NCBI GenBank assembly: GCA_905221605.1
Contig: CAJNDS010000302.1
Coordinates: 653,450-717,449, forward strand
Origin: Symbiodinium natans
Taxonomy: Eukaryota; Sar; Dinophyceae; Suessiales; Symbiodiniaceae
DNA: 64,000 bases
Reading direction: 5' to 3'
Below, in pieces: positions 33,350 through 43,313 of the stretch. Under the pieces are notes generated by a model. The model did no database searches. It saw only the letters and a list, made by a program, of their open reading frames with translations, and was not told the DNA's origin. The translations under genes and the position numbers were made by a program. Positions within the stretch are counted from its first letter, which is position 1, and every line of letters starts with the position of its first letter.

Positions 33350-33414
33350 CCCCTGCCGCTGCACTCTGCTGCGCGCGCCAGTCGCCCTTGTTCTTTGAAA
33401 GTTCGGCCGTAGCC
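33350..33414 (-). CDS. Linker exon, Lys/Gln/Ala-rich
   Basis: ATAELSKNKGDWRAQQSAAA reads like a soluble helical linker. Acceptor gatctgag, inferred GC donor (gcctca). A second frame is also open, so the phase is not proven. Confidence 0.5.
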
Positions 33415-33799
33415 CTCAGATCAGGGCTTCCGGATTCGGCTTGTCCGAGGCCCTATTACAACCCTGCTGGCTACGACTCAAGCCTTCCAGAAAGGTCCCT
33501 GGGAAGTGATTTAGGGTTTAGGGTTTAGGCTTTAGGGTTTAGGGTTTAGGGTTTGGGGTTGTAGGTAAGGGGTTATAATACCCAGTGAACAGCTCTAAGG
33601 TCTGGGAACGATTAGAGCTGTGCCTAGAGGTAACTATGTCTCCCTGGGGCCAGAGCTTCTCCAAAGAGGTCGGGCCTCAGTGGTGCTTGTTTGTGGTAAA
33701 CCAGCATGGAAAGGGGTTTAGGGTTTAGGGTTTCGGGTTTAGGGTTTAGGGTTTAGGGTTCAGGGTTCAGGGTTTAGGGGAGCATCTAGAATCTGCCAC

Positions 33800-33833
33800 C
33801 GAGTGTGCATGCCATGCTCGGACTCGCACAAGC
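33800..33833 (-). CDS. Short linker exon
   Basis: LVRVRAWHAHS follows in phase after the CPSC exon. Acceptor ttatgcag, donor GTGGCA. The intron before it is only 66 nt. Confidence 0.5.
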
Positions 33834-33899
33834 CTGCATAAGCTTCTTGAGACGAATAGGCTAAGCACCATGCCTGCTTCTGTAAGCTGCTTCGCATAC

Positions 33900-33932
33900 C
33901 TGCCAGCACAACTGGGGCAAAGCACAACTGCC
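33900..33932 (-). CDS. CxxC linker exon
   Basis: AVVLCPSCAG carries a CPSC knuckle. The acceptor is tttag from the end of the telomere array, the donor is GTATGC, and the phase matches both neighbours (1 nt in, 2 nt out). Confidence 0.6.
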
Positions 33933-33980
33933 CTAAACCCTAAACCCTAAACCCTAAACCCTAAACCCTAAACCCTAAAC
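33933..33980 (-). repeat. 48-nt intron made only of telomere heptamers
   Basis: In sense the sequence is GTTTAG followed by six GGTTTAG units, ending in AG. It lies between two phase-compatible exons. All frames through it contain TAG. Confidence 0.6.
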
Positions 33981-34034
33981 CCTCGGGGCAGAAGCACTTT
34001 GCGAGCACTCCCGGCACCAGACACAAGGGAGACG
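33981..34034 (-). CDS. Linker exon beside an all-telomeric intron
   Basis: It reads VSLVSGAGSARKVLLPR in phase with the preceding exon. The acceptor is ctctttcag. The donor GTTTAG begins the heptamer array at 33933-33980. Read-through would hit a TAG within the array in every frame. Confidence 0.6.
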
Positions 34035-34368
34035 CTGAAAGAGCAGCTGCACGACTGTTGTACCATGCGGTCGCAACTCCTATGCGCTGAAACCCCCCAA
34101 ACTGCGAAATCACCCACATTCTCCCCTCAGAACCCCTTCAATACACACAAAAACCAGCGGACCCAAAAGGCCCTTCCAATAAAAGAGCATTTAGCTCCAA
34201 CAAGGCCCCGCCAAGCCCTGCCACTAAGATCCTATGTGAACCCCAGCCCCCTAGCAGAGCCCTGCACCACAGCGCACAGTCACAGCTACACCCTAAACCC
34301 TAAAACCTGACTTCTTAACCCTAAACCCTAAACCCCAAACCCCAAACCCTAAACCCTAAACCCTAAAC

Positions 34369-34443
34369 CCAACTGGATGCCTCTTGGCCCCCCCGAGCTT
34401 GGTGGAGTAGGGCTTCTTCTTCGTGGATCTCACCTCCGGAGGC
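34369..34443 (-). CDS. Basic linker exon after the EF-hand pair
   Basis: Phase-matched to the previous exon (2 nt + 1 nt), it reads PPEVRSTKKKPYSTKLGGAK and continues to HPV. A second open frame exists if the previous exon used the telomeric donor, so the frame is probable, not certain. The donor GTTTAG is the first repeat of a telomere-like array. Confidence 0.6.
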
Positions 34444-34796
34444 CTCGGAATCGCGCGAAAAGGGGGTTTAGGGTTTAGGGTTTAGGGTTTAGGGGTTAGG
34501 GTTGAGGGTTGAGGGTTTAGACACCAGAATCAGGTGAGGGGGGTTGAGGCTTAGGGAAACAGTTGAAGGGTTTAGGCTCTAGGGTGCATGAGGGGGTTCA
34601 GAGATCAAGAAAGAGTTGTGGAAGGAGAAATGCAAGTAGCGTGCATGAAAAGCGCCTGAATTCATGTGCCCAACTCAGCCCCCAAATAAGTTGCCCTCCC
34701 AACACACCACCCTGGATCCCTATGATGTTTCATGGAATCCCTGACGCGGGCCCTAGAACTTGAACCCCAAACCCTAATCTTGAACCCCAAGCCAGC

Positions 34797-34882
34797 CCTA
34801 AACCCTAAACCCTAAACCCTAAACCCTAAACCCTAAACCCTAAACCCTAAGCCCTAAACCCTAAACCCTAAACCCTAAACCC
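34797..34882 (-). repeat. CCCTAAA array
   Basis: About 12 units. Confidence 0.95.
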
Positions 34883-34903
34883 AAAGCTTCCTGAGGATGG
34901 TAC

Positions 34904-34953
34904 AGGGGCGGCGCTGGCGTTGTCATCATTTTGTAGAACTCATCGAAGGTGAC
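34904..34953 (-). CDS. EF-hand exon 4 (second loop end)
   Basis: VTFDEFYKMMTTPAPP completes the loop DTDGDGQ-VTFDE, a textbook 12-residue EF loop ending in Glu, then the exiting helix and a Pro-rich tail. Acceptor tagcccag, donor GTACCA, ending with 2 nt of a codon. Confidence 0.85.
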
Positions 34954-35223
34954 CTGGGCTAGGTCTGGTGGAGGCTCGAAGAGTTGTGCTTGGGTGCCTG
35001 ACAGGGCCTAAGACTAACCTGGGAATACAGAGGGTGCCCCCTTTTCTGGCTTTAATAGGGTTTATAAGGGAACCTAATCGCTTTCCACCTTTTTCTAAAG
35101 AGCACCCTAAAAATAAAAGCACTTTGCCGTTTTTCCCCCAAATCCACAAAATCTATTTAAAACATGCCGATTAAAACCTCGCCCCAGTAATAAACACACA
35201 TTTCGAGTTTTAATGTTTTTTTT

Positions 35224-35254
<31 letters not shown>

Positions 35255-35327
35255 GGGGCGTGTAATATTAGGGGGAAGGGATTAGCCCCTACAAAAAGGA
35301 AGAAGGGCCCTCGGTTGAGATCTCTGC

Positions 35328-35375
35328 CTGCCCATCTCCATCGGTGTCGCACATGCGAATCATCTCATCGATCTC
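35328..35375 (-). CDS. EF-hand exon 3 (second helix and loop start)
   Basis: EIDEMIRMCDTDGDGQ matches the calmodulin-type helix followed by residues 1-7 of an EF loop. It runs phase 0 to phase 0. The donor is GC (CAG|gcagag) and the acceptor is cactccag. The loop is completed without a gap by the exon at 34904-34953. Confidence 0.85.
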
Positions 35376-35658
35376 CTGGAGTGGGAGGTTCAGGGCTGAG
35401 GATTCAGGGTAATGTAGGGTCGGAATAGTTACTAATGGCATTCCCTTATGGTCCCTTCATAATTATACTATAGTATCCCCCAAAACCCAGATGAAAACCA
35501 TTAAGGCCCCTCTTGTAAGCTTACAGTTTTAAGTTAAAGGCCTAAACCCTAAACCCTAACCACCCTAAACCCTAAACCCTAAACCCTAAATCCTAAACCC
35601 TAAAACCCTAAACCCTAAAGTGGCCAGAGGAGCCATGAGCCTGCAGAACTGGCAGGTC

Positions 35659-35718
35659 CTGATGAGACACCTCCTCCCCAATCAGCTTCAGGATGTGCGA
35701 GATCCTGTTCTGAACTTC
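35659..35718 (-). CDS. EF-hand exon 2 (exiting helix)
   Basis: EVQNRISHILKLIGEEVSHQ starts with the loop-closing Glu, followed by the exiting helix and the LIGE-type linker of calmodulin/centrin proteins. The acceptor is the telomere-like tttag|GAA. Calmodulin spacing to the next helix is kept if the donor is GA (CAG|gacctg). A GT donor inside (gtgtct) would remove four residues. Confidence 0.8.
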
Positions 35719-36225
35719 CTAAACCCTAAACCCTAAACCCCAAACCCTAAACCCTAAACCCCAAACCCTAAACCCTAAACCCATAGGGGCAGGGCTGGCG
35801 GGCAGTTCTGTGCGCGAACTTGCGCAGCTTAGGGCCACAAAAGATCCACCGTGCTGCATTCTGGGAGCTCATCATGCTGTGTACTCTTTCAGAAGCACCT
35901 TCATCCAAATCCCGAACCTTGAAACCCTCTACACCCCAACCTAAACCTTAGACCCTAGCCTTTTGGAGTCTGAATGCTGAAAGACTATGTGGACAGTTTC
36001 CAGGCGGCCTATTTTGGGGCTCCCTTCTGGCCATTTCTGGGGCCCGGCCATTTTGTGTAATTAACGTGTCTAGCGACCTATCAAACTCATGACTCATGAA
36101 GCTCATCTTTGGCTCTGGCGCGCCCGAAGCCCCTTAAACCCGAAAAACCCTCAACCCTATGCCCCTAAGACCCTAAAACCCTAACACCCTATGCCCCTAA
36201 GCCCCTAACACCCTAACACCCGAAC

Positions 36226-36300
36226 ACCCTAACACCCCAAACCCTAAACCCTGAACCCTAAACCCTAAACCCTAAACCCTAAACCCCGAACCCTAAACCC
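36226..36300 (-). repeat. CCCTAAA array
   Basis: Lies just 3' of the first EF-hand exon. A TTTAGGG array follows at 36402-36470 on the other side of that exon. Confidence 0.95.
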
Positions 36301-36348
36301 CCCAAGACCCCAACCTGCCGTCCACGCAACAACTGGGAGCCCGGGCTC

Positions 36349-36396
36349 TGCCGCGCCCACAAACCGATTGTTGTCGAGGTCAAAGGTCGCAAAGGC
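36349..36396 (-). CDS. EF-hand exon 1 (first loop)
   Basis: The exon encodes AFATFDLDNNRFVGAA, which is the entering-helix end (AFATF) and 11 residues of a 12-residue EF loop. The twelfth residue, Glu, is the first codon of the next exon. This requires a GA donor (GCA|gagccc). The GT alternative (gtgggc) would cut the loop short. Loop position 6 is Arg instead of Gly. The acceptor is ttctag. Confidence 0.8.
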
Positions 36397-36928
36397 CTAG
36401 AAGGGTTTAGGGTTTAGGGTTTAGGGTTTAGGGTTGAGGGTTGAGGGTTTAGGGTTTAGGGTTTAGGGTCTCAAGGATTGCGGACTCGCAAGGGGCAAGG
36501 GCAGATGAGGGTTGAGGGCTAAAGGGTTCTAGGGCTTCGGGCTTAAGACTTTTTAGGGTTCTACAGTTTAGGGCTCTATGGCGTAGGGAAGGAAGGGGAA
36601 GGAAGGAAGAGTGGCATGCAAGAGTACCCGCTGCCATACAACCACGTCCCCCCCTCAGGTGTGCTCCGAAAACGTCACTGCAGCAACTCCATGGAGGGTT
36701 CAAGTGGAGGAACTTTCTGAATGCCAAGAGACGAAACCCCACATGCCACGCGGCCCAACGCAAAAAAGCTGTCTCCAAGGAAGGCATCGGAAGCCAGGAT
36801 GTAACGACCACCAAACTTCCAGTGGGCGGAATCTAGAGAACCTTCATCCCCGCGCCAAAAGGAAATGAAAACAAAACACTAACCCCTGAAACAAGCTCAT
36901 ACCCAAGACCCCAAACCTGATTCCATAC

Positions 36929-36991
36929 ATCCTTTAGCAACATCTGGGTCCTCTTTGATCTCTTCATCTGAGAAGGGACGATGCTCCAGAC
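36929..36991 (-). CDS. Exon upstream of the EF-hand pair
   Basis: Acceptor after gagccgcag and donor GTATGG frame LEHRPFSDEEIKEDPDVAKG, an acidic helical segment just before the first EF-hand exon. It starts with 2 nt and ends with 1 nt of a codon. Confidence 0.6.
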
Positions 36992-37238
36992 CTGCGGCTC
37001 TTGGACGGTGGGGGCTTTAGGGGTTTAGGGTTTTAGGGTTTAGGGGTTTGGGGGCTTAGGGTTTAGGGGTTTGTGTTTTGGGGATGAGAAGTTAGAACAG
37101 GGGTTGCAAGTAAGGTGACCACACACATAAGTATAGACTATTTGAAACTAAAAACTACATACATGCCTGAACCGTAAGGCCGCAACCCTAAATCATGAAC
37201 CTTTGCTTCAGGTGGGGCCGAAGGTATGGTTTGAGACG

Positions 37239-37301
37239 CTAGGCTGTAGCACTTGTTTTGGCAAAGTTCTCTGCGTGGAAAGCACGCCAGGCTATGAGCA
37301 C
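37239..37301 (-). CDS. Exon VLIAWRAFHAENFAKTSATA
   Basis: Acceptor tgtccaccag, open to TAG. Either a C-terminus or an exon with an unseen donor. Confidence 0.5.
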   Translation of the reverse strand: MLIAWRAFHAENFAKTSATA

Positions 37302-37579
37302 CTGGTGGACACTTGAGAGCAACAATACACCCCGGCACCGGCAGCTGAACACCCTAAACCCTAAACCCCAAACCCTGAGACCTGAAAGCCCGAACCCCCC
37401 CCCCCCCCCCCCCCGGAAAACCCACATTCCTGATGCCCTAGTGCCCGCTGTAAAATGCTAAACCCATGAACCCCCAAAGTTAAGCCCCCAAAATGCCAGA
37501 AGCCGTTTGGGGTTTAGGGTTTAGGGTTTAGGGTTTAGGGCTCAGGGGCCTAGAAACCACAGAAGCGATAGGCCCGGAC

Positions 37580-37628
37580 CAGGTTGCACTGTGCTCGCGA
37601 AGCTCTTCACTTTCTGAGGCTCGCCCGC
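37580..37628 (-). CDS. Exon AGEPQKVKSFASTVQP
   Basis: Acceptor catccaaaag, donor GTCCGG. An inverted-repeat element ends about 20 nt upstream of the acceptor. Confidence 0.6.
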
Positions 37629-37649
37629 CTTTTGGATGATTGGTTCGAG

Positions 37650-37792
37650 CGCATGGGGTACGCTATATAATCCCTTAAGGGTAGATACAGGGGGATATAT
37701 GGGGTACCCTGTAGAATCCCTTAGGGTAGATATAGTGGGGATACAAGGTGCCTAATGCCCTCACTCTCCACTAAGAACCAGTAGGCTGCGCC
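37650..37792. mobile_element. Inverted-repeat element family G
   Basis: Ends like ctggttcttag(t/c)agggaatgagg. Copies at 48168-48412 (with an AT core), 49662-49752 and 58014-58100. Confidence 0.65.
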
Positions 37793-38058
37793 GCTTCATG
37801 GCTCGCTACGCGAGGGCTTTAAAAAAAAAAACAAAGCCGTGAGACATCTTACCAACAAATGACCCCGGATCCTCCACACCCTCATCCCTCAACCCTAAAC
37901 CTCCACAACACTTGAAACCCGAAACCTCCACACCCCTAAACCCTAAGCTCTGCAACCCGCGCTCCCCCCCCCCCCGCAACCCCCAACAACCCCTGCACAA
38001 CCCCCCTACAACCCCCCTACAAACCCCCCTACCACCCTCAAAGAGCTGAGGCGGCCAC

Positions 38059-38092
38059 CAGGAGATCAGGTGCCGCGGTCGCCTTCTTGAAC
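38059..38092 (-). CDS. Exon FKKATAAPDLL
   Basis: Acceptor caccccag, donor GTGGCC. Confidence 0.5.
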
Positions 38093-38526
38093 CTGGGGTG
38101 ACTCCGCTTGGGCGCTCTGCCGGGGGGTTCTTCCGGGTGTTTCAAAAGGTGTTGCGAGGGTTCGAAGAAGGGCTTCTAGAGTGTTTAAGGGCGGCTATAG
38201 GTTATTTAAAGGGGCTGAAGGTTTTTAAGGGTTCAGGGCTCCGAGGGTTCAAGGCTTTCGGGGTGTAGGGTTTGCATTTAGGCTTGGAGGCGAAGGTCGT
38301 ATGGTGAGGGCATCGGGGCATGGGGCGTGGGATTCTGCGGAACCCCTTTGATAGTTGTCCTTTTCTGACACGTTAGACAGAATAAGCATGACCAGCGAGA
38401 TTTCGTCAACAAGTTTCAAGAACAAGCTGCTCTTGATTCGGATTCGGATTGGGAACATGTCTAAAAGGACTCTTCTTTGAAACGATGTTAAGGCTGAGGG
38501 TCTGAGATTCAGGGGTTTGGGATGAC

Positions 38527-38589
38527 CAAGTCATGGCGAAGCCGCGATGACAGCGCCGGAGCTGCCATGTCTCCGAAGTTCGAATTGCC
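38527..38589 (-). CDS. Exon starting directly at a heptamer
   Basis: GNSNFGDMAAPALSSRLRHD then L. Acceptor tttag|GGC is the end of a telomere-like repeat. Donor GTCATC, 21 codons. Confidence 0.6.
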
Positions 38590-39162
38590 CTAAACCCTAA
38601 ACCCTAAATCCTCAACCTTAAAGGGATCATCACCTCGTCAAGGAGTTCTACGGGTGCAGTGCGTGGGGCTTAGGGCTGAGGGCTCAGGGCGTGGACGGTG
38701 GTACTATTCAAGGTTTAGGGCTTGGGGTTTAGGGCTTAGGGTTTAGGGTTGATAGCTGGATGAAGAGGGGAAGTCAGGCTGAGTTGTTTGTTGCAGAGGG
38801 CGGGCAGTGTGTCTGCTTGTGCCTCTTGAGCCAGCGATTGCAGGCTGGTACAACACCCTGCCCGGAAATTTACTTTACGGTTTCTACCATATTATACGCC
38901 CTAAAACGGCTCGGGACGGCAAGAAGTAAGGGTCCCTGTGGGCCTCTAGTCGAACTAATTGGGACTCTCGCGAAATAAGGGTACTCCTGTAAGGCTTTGG
39001 GTCGAAACCCCATTGTAGGGCACCCTCCCCCCGAGGTGCCGCTATTCTCGGACACCCCCCAGATGTAGAGCCAGACGCAAGTTGCCACATTGTAGGGCGA
39101 AGTCGACCCTAAACTCTAAACCGCATACCCTAAACCTACTTCTAAGCAGGGCAGCACATCAC

Positions 39163-39233
39163 AAGAGATAACCGCAGCGCAGAAGTCAAGACATGCTTGA
39201 CAGACTTGACCTGCTGCCCCTCAGCTTCCGTGA
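39163..39233 (-). CDS. Exon, 23 codons
   Basis: VTEAEGQQVKSVKHVLTSAL then RLSL, donor GTGATG. The acceptor lies beside a heptamer array and its exact position is ambiguous. Confidence 0.6.
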
Positions 39234-39307
39234 CTCCCCCCTAAACCCTAAACCCTAATTCAGCCCGAAACAAACCCTACACCCTAAACACTAAACCCTA
39301 AACCAAC

Positions 39308-39364
39308 CCATCCAAGGCAGCCCTTGGCGTTTAGCATGCGGGTGTCAACGGATTGCGCTGCGCG
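39308..39364 (-). CDS. Exon RAAQSVDTRMLNAKGCLGW
   Basis: Acceptor caccttaccag, donor GTTGGT, 19 complete codons. The next intron is mostly degenerate heptamers. Confidence 0.65.
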
Positions 39365-40832
39365 CTGGTAAGGTGCTGACGGCCTCGATGGAGCAGCATA
39401 TAGGTTTAGGGTTTAGGGTTTAGGGGTTAGGGTTTAGGGTTCGTAGATGGCAGGTGCCTGAGTAGTTCGACATTGTCCGACATTCAGATCTGTGCATCCC
39501 GTCAGCACCTAGAACGGACTCCACGTAAGGAGTTGGCCCGAAGTTCAGCTGGCACTCAACATCACTCACCAATGACAGCAATACACACTCCGTGCACCTC
39601 GGACACAGCATGACCTCTTGCACCTACAGGTGAAACTGGGTACCCGGCAGGGCGCATTCCTACCGGACTACCAGCAATAAAGTGCTAACTTTTCCATGTT
39701 GTGCATCACTCCGGCTTGGGGGGTTTCTTTAGGGGGGGACTGGTGACCCCCAACTGGCACGGCACATCACCACTATCGAGTCCTACTTTGGGACGCATCA
39801 GCACGGCTGCACGGCTGCAGCCTCCGAAGCACTGAACCAAAAAGAAGTAAGGAAGCTCCACGCCCACCAAGCAAGCACATGCTCAATCCCTGCCCCCCCC
39901 CCCACCCCCCACGCAAAAAAACTAAACCCTAAACCCTAAACCCCTAAACCCTAAATCGTAAGCTAAACACTAAACCCCGAACCCCACACCCTAAACCCTA
40001 AACACCGAACCCCAAACCCTGAACCCTTAAACCCTAAACCCTACACCCCAAACCCTGAACCCCCAAAAGCCTCAACCCGAAACCCTAAACCCCAAACCCC
40101 TACACCCCAAACCCATACACCCTAAACCCTTAGCCCTAAACCCCAAACCCATGAACCCTAAACCTTGAACCCGATAAACCCTGTGTTGGGGCTGGCTCAG
40201 GGTTCGGGGCCAATCCTGGGCTGGCTTTAGGGTTCAGGCCCCACTCTGGGCTGGCTTTAGGGTTCAGGGCCTACTCTGGGCTGGCTTTCGGGCTTTAGGG
40301 TTCAGGGCCCACTCTGGGCTGGGCCTGGTCGGGGCTGGTTTTGGGGGCTTCAGGGGCTCGGGCCTCTGGGCTGGCTACTCTGGGCTTGGTTTCTGGGCTG
40401 GCTTTAGGGTTTGGGGTTTGGGGTTTAGGGTTTAGGGTTTAGGGTTTAGGGTTTAGGAACTCCTCTGGGCTGGCCTTAGAGTTGTTGTCTTGTCGCAAAT
40501 GCAAGCGAAATATGTTACCATGGGATTCTTTGGGCGGGTGGGTATTTTTCCATCGCTCGATGAAGTGCTTGCCTAGTGAATGCTTGGACATGAGATGCTG
40601 AACCCTAAGCCCTAAGCCCTAAACCCATAAACCCATAAACCCATAAACCAATAATCCATAAATCCATAAATCCATACATCCATAAACCCATAAACCCATA
40701 AACCCTCAAGCCTCAAGCCTCAAGCCTCAACCCTCAACCCTAAACCCTAAACCTTAAACCCTAAACCCTAAACCTTAAACCATAAACCCTAAACCCGAAA
40801 CCCTAAACCCTAAACCCCTTTTCGGAAGGCAC

Positions 40833-40900
40833 CTCCTGCCTCTTCTAGCGGCCTTAGCTCAACAAGAAGCCGTTCAAGCTTCGCGGGCGACTCCCCTTTT
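40833..40900 (-). CDS. Exon, 22 codons
   Basis: KGESPAKLERLLVELRPLEE then AG. Acceptor aacccccag, donor GTGCCT. An amphipathic helix. Confidence 0.7.
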
Positions 40901-41137
40901 CTGGGGGTTGGGGTTTAAGGTTTAGGGTTCAGGGTTTAGTGTTTAGGGTTTAGGGTTTAGGGTTTCGCTCTTAGGGTTTCGGGTCTAGGAGTCTAAGGTT
41001 TAGGGTTTCGGGTTTAGGGGTTAGTTAGGGGTTTATTCCCCCTTCCGAGGGTTTGTCGAACCAAGAATCTCCCTTACATGACCATGAACTAAGGTGTCTG
41101 CTGTGTTTCATGCTCGCTGCCGGGATGAAGCTCTTAC

Positions 41138-41200
41138 TCAAAGTATGTGAATAAACTGATGCTTCTCTCCTTTCGCTTCGGTCAGCAATCGCAAGAGCTC
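41138..41200 (-). CDS. Possible terminal exon ELLRLLTEAKGEKHQFIHIL
   Basis: In phase 0 after acceptor cattcacgag, ending in TGA. A GTAAGA follows the TGA directly, so in another frame it could be a spliced internal exon. Confidence 0.5.
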   Translation of the reverse strand, partial: ELLRLLTEAKGEKHQFIHIL

Positions 41201-41389
41201 CTCGTGAATGAAGTGAGTGGGTGACCCGTGAATTAGTTCGTCCGAAAACGAAGGAAATAGAAAGGGAAAGGGACAGAGAGAGAGAGAGACACACACAGAA
41301 AAAAAATCGCCAGGAAGAAAAATGTAAAATCGCGCTCTGGCCTGTGTAGATTGCATGTTATGCTGATAGGGTTTATTGCGCCATGAGAC

Positions 41390-41434
41390 CGGGCTAGCAG
41401 ATTTCCTGCTTTTCCTGCTCATCAAGAAACATCC
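41390..41434 (-). CDS. 45-bp exon GCFLMSRKSRKSASP
   Basis: Acceptor agtaggcag, donor GTCTCA, phase 0 to 0, continuing the chain. Confidence 0.6.
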
Positions 41435-41648
41435 CTGCCTACTGTTAACTCCTGTTACTACACATAATAAGGTGTGACGGAGGAAGCGAAGTGAACACCC
41501 CAAAATCCGCGGAAAATCAGCATAAATTGGGTTTTGGGGAGGTTAACTCCACTCCCTATACTCTAAATTTCAACCCTAAACCCCTTTCTATCCTGGGGTT
41601 TTGGGGGAGTGTGGGGTGTCAGCGGGAACGTGGATCCCCAACACAAAC

Positions 41649-41693
41649 CTCCGAGTTGCAGAGGTTCAACGATTGGCGGAGCTTCAAGAGGCT
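41649..41693 (-). CDS. 45-bp exon SLLKLRQSLNLCNSE
   Basis: Only this frame is open. Acceptor catttcaag, donor GTTTGT, phase 0 to 0, matching 41776-41917. Confidence 0.65.
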
Positions 41694-41775
41694 CTTGAAA
41701 TGAGTAGATCTCTAGGCAAAGACTCTAGTCATTGTTCGCCGACTCTTGCCTATGTTTTCAATCTTTTTTTGTTAC

Positions 41776-41917
41776 TCTTGTTTGGCTGTCATCCATCTTC
41801 TCGCGCACTTCTCGCCTCAACGCCTTGCATCGTTCAGTCAGGCGGCTCCCCTGCGACCGCGATGTGGACTTGCTGTTCATGACGTGCTGCCCCGCCTCAG
41901 AGGAAGGCGTGATCAGG
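41776..41917 (-). CDS. Long helical exon
   Basis: LITPSSEAGQHVMNSKSTSR ... REVREKMDDSQTR, 47 codons, ending at donor GTAACA in phase 0. Acceptor tgtgccag. The Ser/Arg/Lys-rich end looks coiled-coil-like. Confidence 0.65.
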
Positions 41918-42189
41918 CTGGCACAGACTTCAAGGGTGGATGCCTCACACACTGTTGAGGGTTTGGGCTAGACCCAGGAGTAATGTAGGAAAAAGAAGGG
42001 TGCCCTTTTTGGTTTAAAGCCTTTTTTGGTTTAAAGGGGGTTAAAAGGGAACCGAAGCCCCAAAAAACGGGAATAAGGGCCTACTCTGGGTCCTTGAGGG
42101 TTTTGGGTTTGGGGTTCGGGGTTTGTTTTAGCTAAACCCTTGATTCTTACACCCCCACCTTGCAAGAGAGCATGCCAAGGCCTAGGGTT

Positions 42190-42313
42190 TAGAGTTAGGG
42201 TTTAGGGTTTAGGGTTTAGGGTTTAGGGTTTAGGGTTTAGGGTTTAGGGTTTAGGGTTTAGGGTTTAGGGTGTAGGGTGTAGGGTGTAGGGTGTAGGGTG
42301 TAGGGTGTAGGGT
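42190..42313 (+). repeat. TTTAGGG then TGTAGGG array
   Basis: A block of six TGTAGGG units follows perfect TTTAGGG. Confidence 0.95.
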
Positions 42314-42445
42314 TGTGGGTTAAGGTTTTAGGCCTTAGGGTTTGGGCCTTACGGTTTAGGGCTGGGGCTTAGGGCATGGCAAGGTATTGCTTTTCTGGAT
42401 CATGCAGTCATTTATATGCAGAACGCAATCTAAGTGCCAGTTGAA

Positions 42446-42501
42446 TCATGGAAGAAGCTCGCTTGGCGGCTGCAACCAAACCGGGTTTCCCACACTTTGA
42501 T
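42446..42501 (-). CDS. Possible terminal exon
   Basis: In phase with 42554-42654, it reads QSVGNPVWLQPPSELLP then TGA. The intron before it is about 52 nt. It may be a C-terminus. Confidence 0.5.
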
Positions 42502-42553
42502 CTGCTGCAAGCATCATGAGTACCCCCAAGTTCGGGATCTTTTTGCTATATAC

Positions 42554-42654
42554 TGCCCTTTGTGGCCACAAGTGCGATGCCATGCAGTGTCAGAACATTC
42601 CCTCGGTCACACGTCCCATCTTGTTCTTCGGCATGTGTCCTTGACTGAAGCGAC
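42554..42654 (-). CDS. Exon, 33 codons
   Basis: SLQSRTHAEEQDGTCDRGNV then LTLHGIALVATKG. Acceptor atactgtccag, donor GTATAT. Confidence 0.65.
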
Positions 42655-42719
42655 CTGGACAGTATGCATCTAAACATGAAAACCGGGGGGCCGCGCGGAG
42701 TGTCACACCCTGAACGGTA

Positions 42720-42880
42720 AGCTTAAGGGGTATAAGGAGGGACCCCTAGAAGGGACCCTTAATCTTATTCCCCTACATAACCCTTCGTATACCTTATATA
42801 GAGTCCCTATATACATAAGTAACGCCTAAATAACCCCTAAATAACCCTTATAAGGGTCCCTCCTTTGGTCCCTTGATAAG
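42720..42880. mobile_element. Inverted-repeat element family I
   Basis: Ends ggtataaggagggaccc / gggtccctcctttg. A closely similar copy at 43954-44107, 1.2 kb away. Confidence 0.7.
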
Positions 42881-43008
42881 CCATCCTGACTTCAAGAGCG
42901 ACCGGAGTTGAGGCTACAGAAACGCGTGCGCCGGAAACTTGCACTTGGAACCCTAAACCCTAAACCCTAAACCCTAAACCCCTAAACCCTAAACCCTAAA
43001 CCCTAAAC

Positions 43009-43072
43009 CCCTGGTATCTCTCGTGGCCTCCCAGCGCCCGCTTGTGGTAGCCAAGGTCGTAGCAAGGTTGGC
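43009..43072 (-). CDS. Exon QPCYDLGYHKRALGGHERYQ
   Basis: Acceptor ttggctcgag, telomeric donor GTTTAG. A part-copy of its 5' end recurs at about 43176-43200. Confidence 0.5.
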
Positions 43073-43280
43073 CTCGAGCCAAATTGGGGAGAGGATGGGC
43101 TTTGTTTGGGGTTTTGGGGAACACTAAACCCTAAACCCTACATCCTAAACCCTAAACCCTAAACCCTAAACCTCAGTAGCAAGGTTGGCTTCGAGTTCAT
43201 GGATGCCTAAGGAAGGCAGCGCGCGACTTCCTTGCCCCCCAGGGCTGACCAGCTATGGGGCCGCTAGGGCTTGGGCAAAC

Positions 43281-43313
43281 ATGGAATCCGGTGGAGCTCC
43301 GAATGTCCACATC
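43281..43313 (-). CDS. Exon MWTFGAPPDSM or DVDIRSSTGFH
   Basis: Acceptor ttcggcccag, donor GTTTGC. The first frame matches the previous exon phase. The second is open for longer. Confidence 0.45.

Larger units (their letters stand above)
27410..36991 (-). other. Gene segment: multi-EF-hand calcium-binding protein
   Basis: About 20 short exons, read from high to low coordinate, encode two EF-hand groups joined by a basic, low-complexity linker. The first group is a calmodulin/centrin-like pair. The second has calcineurin-B/neuronal-calcium-sensor style loops. Where intron phases can be checked they agree along most of the chain. EF-hand loops bind Ca2+ through side chains at positions 1, 3, 5, 9 and 12 and a backbone carbonyl at 7, and these positions are well conserved here. 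No kinase domain was seen, so a CDPK is not supported. Start and stop were not found. It may continue into the exons on either side. Confidence 0.75.

Noticed and set aside
27410-36396. Calcium-dependent protein kinase (CDPK)
   Set aside because: EF-hands are clear, but I found no exon with kinase motifs (HRD, DFG, glycine loop) upstream. The spacing fits calcineurin-B/calmodulin-type modules better.
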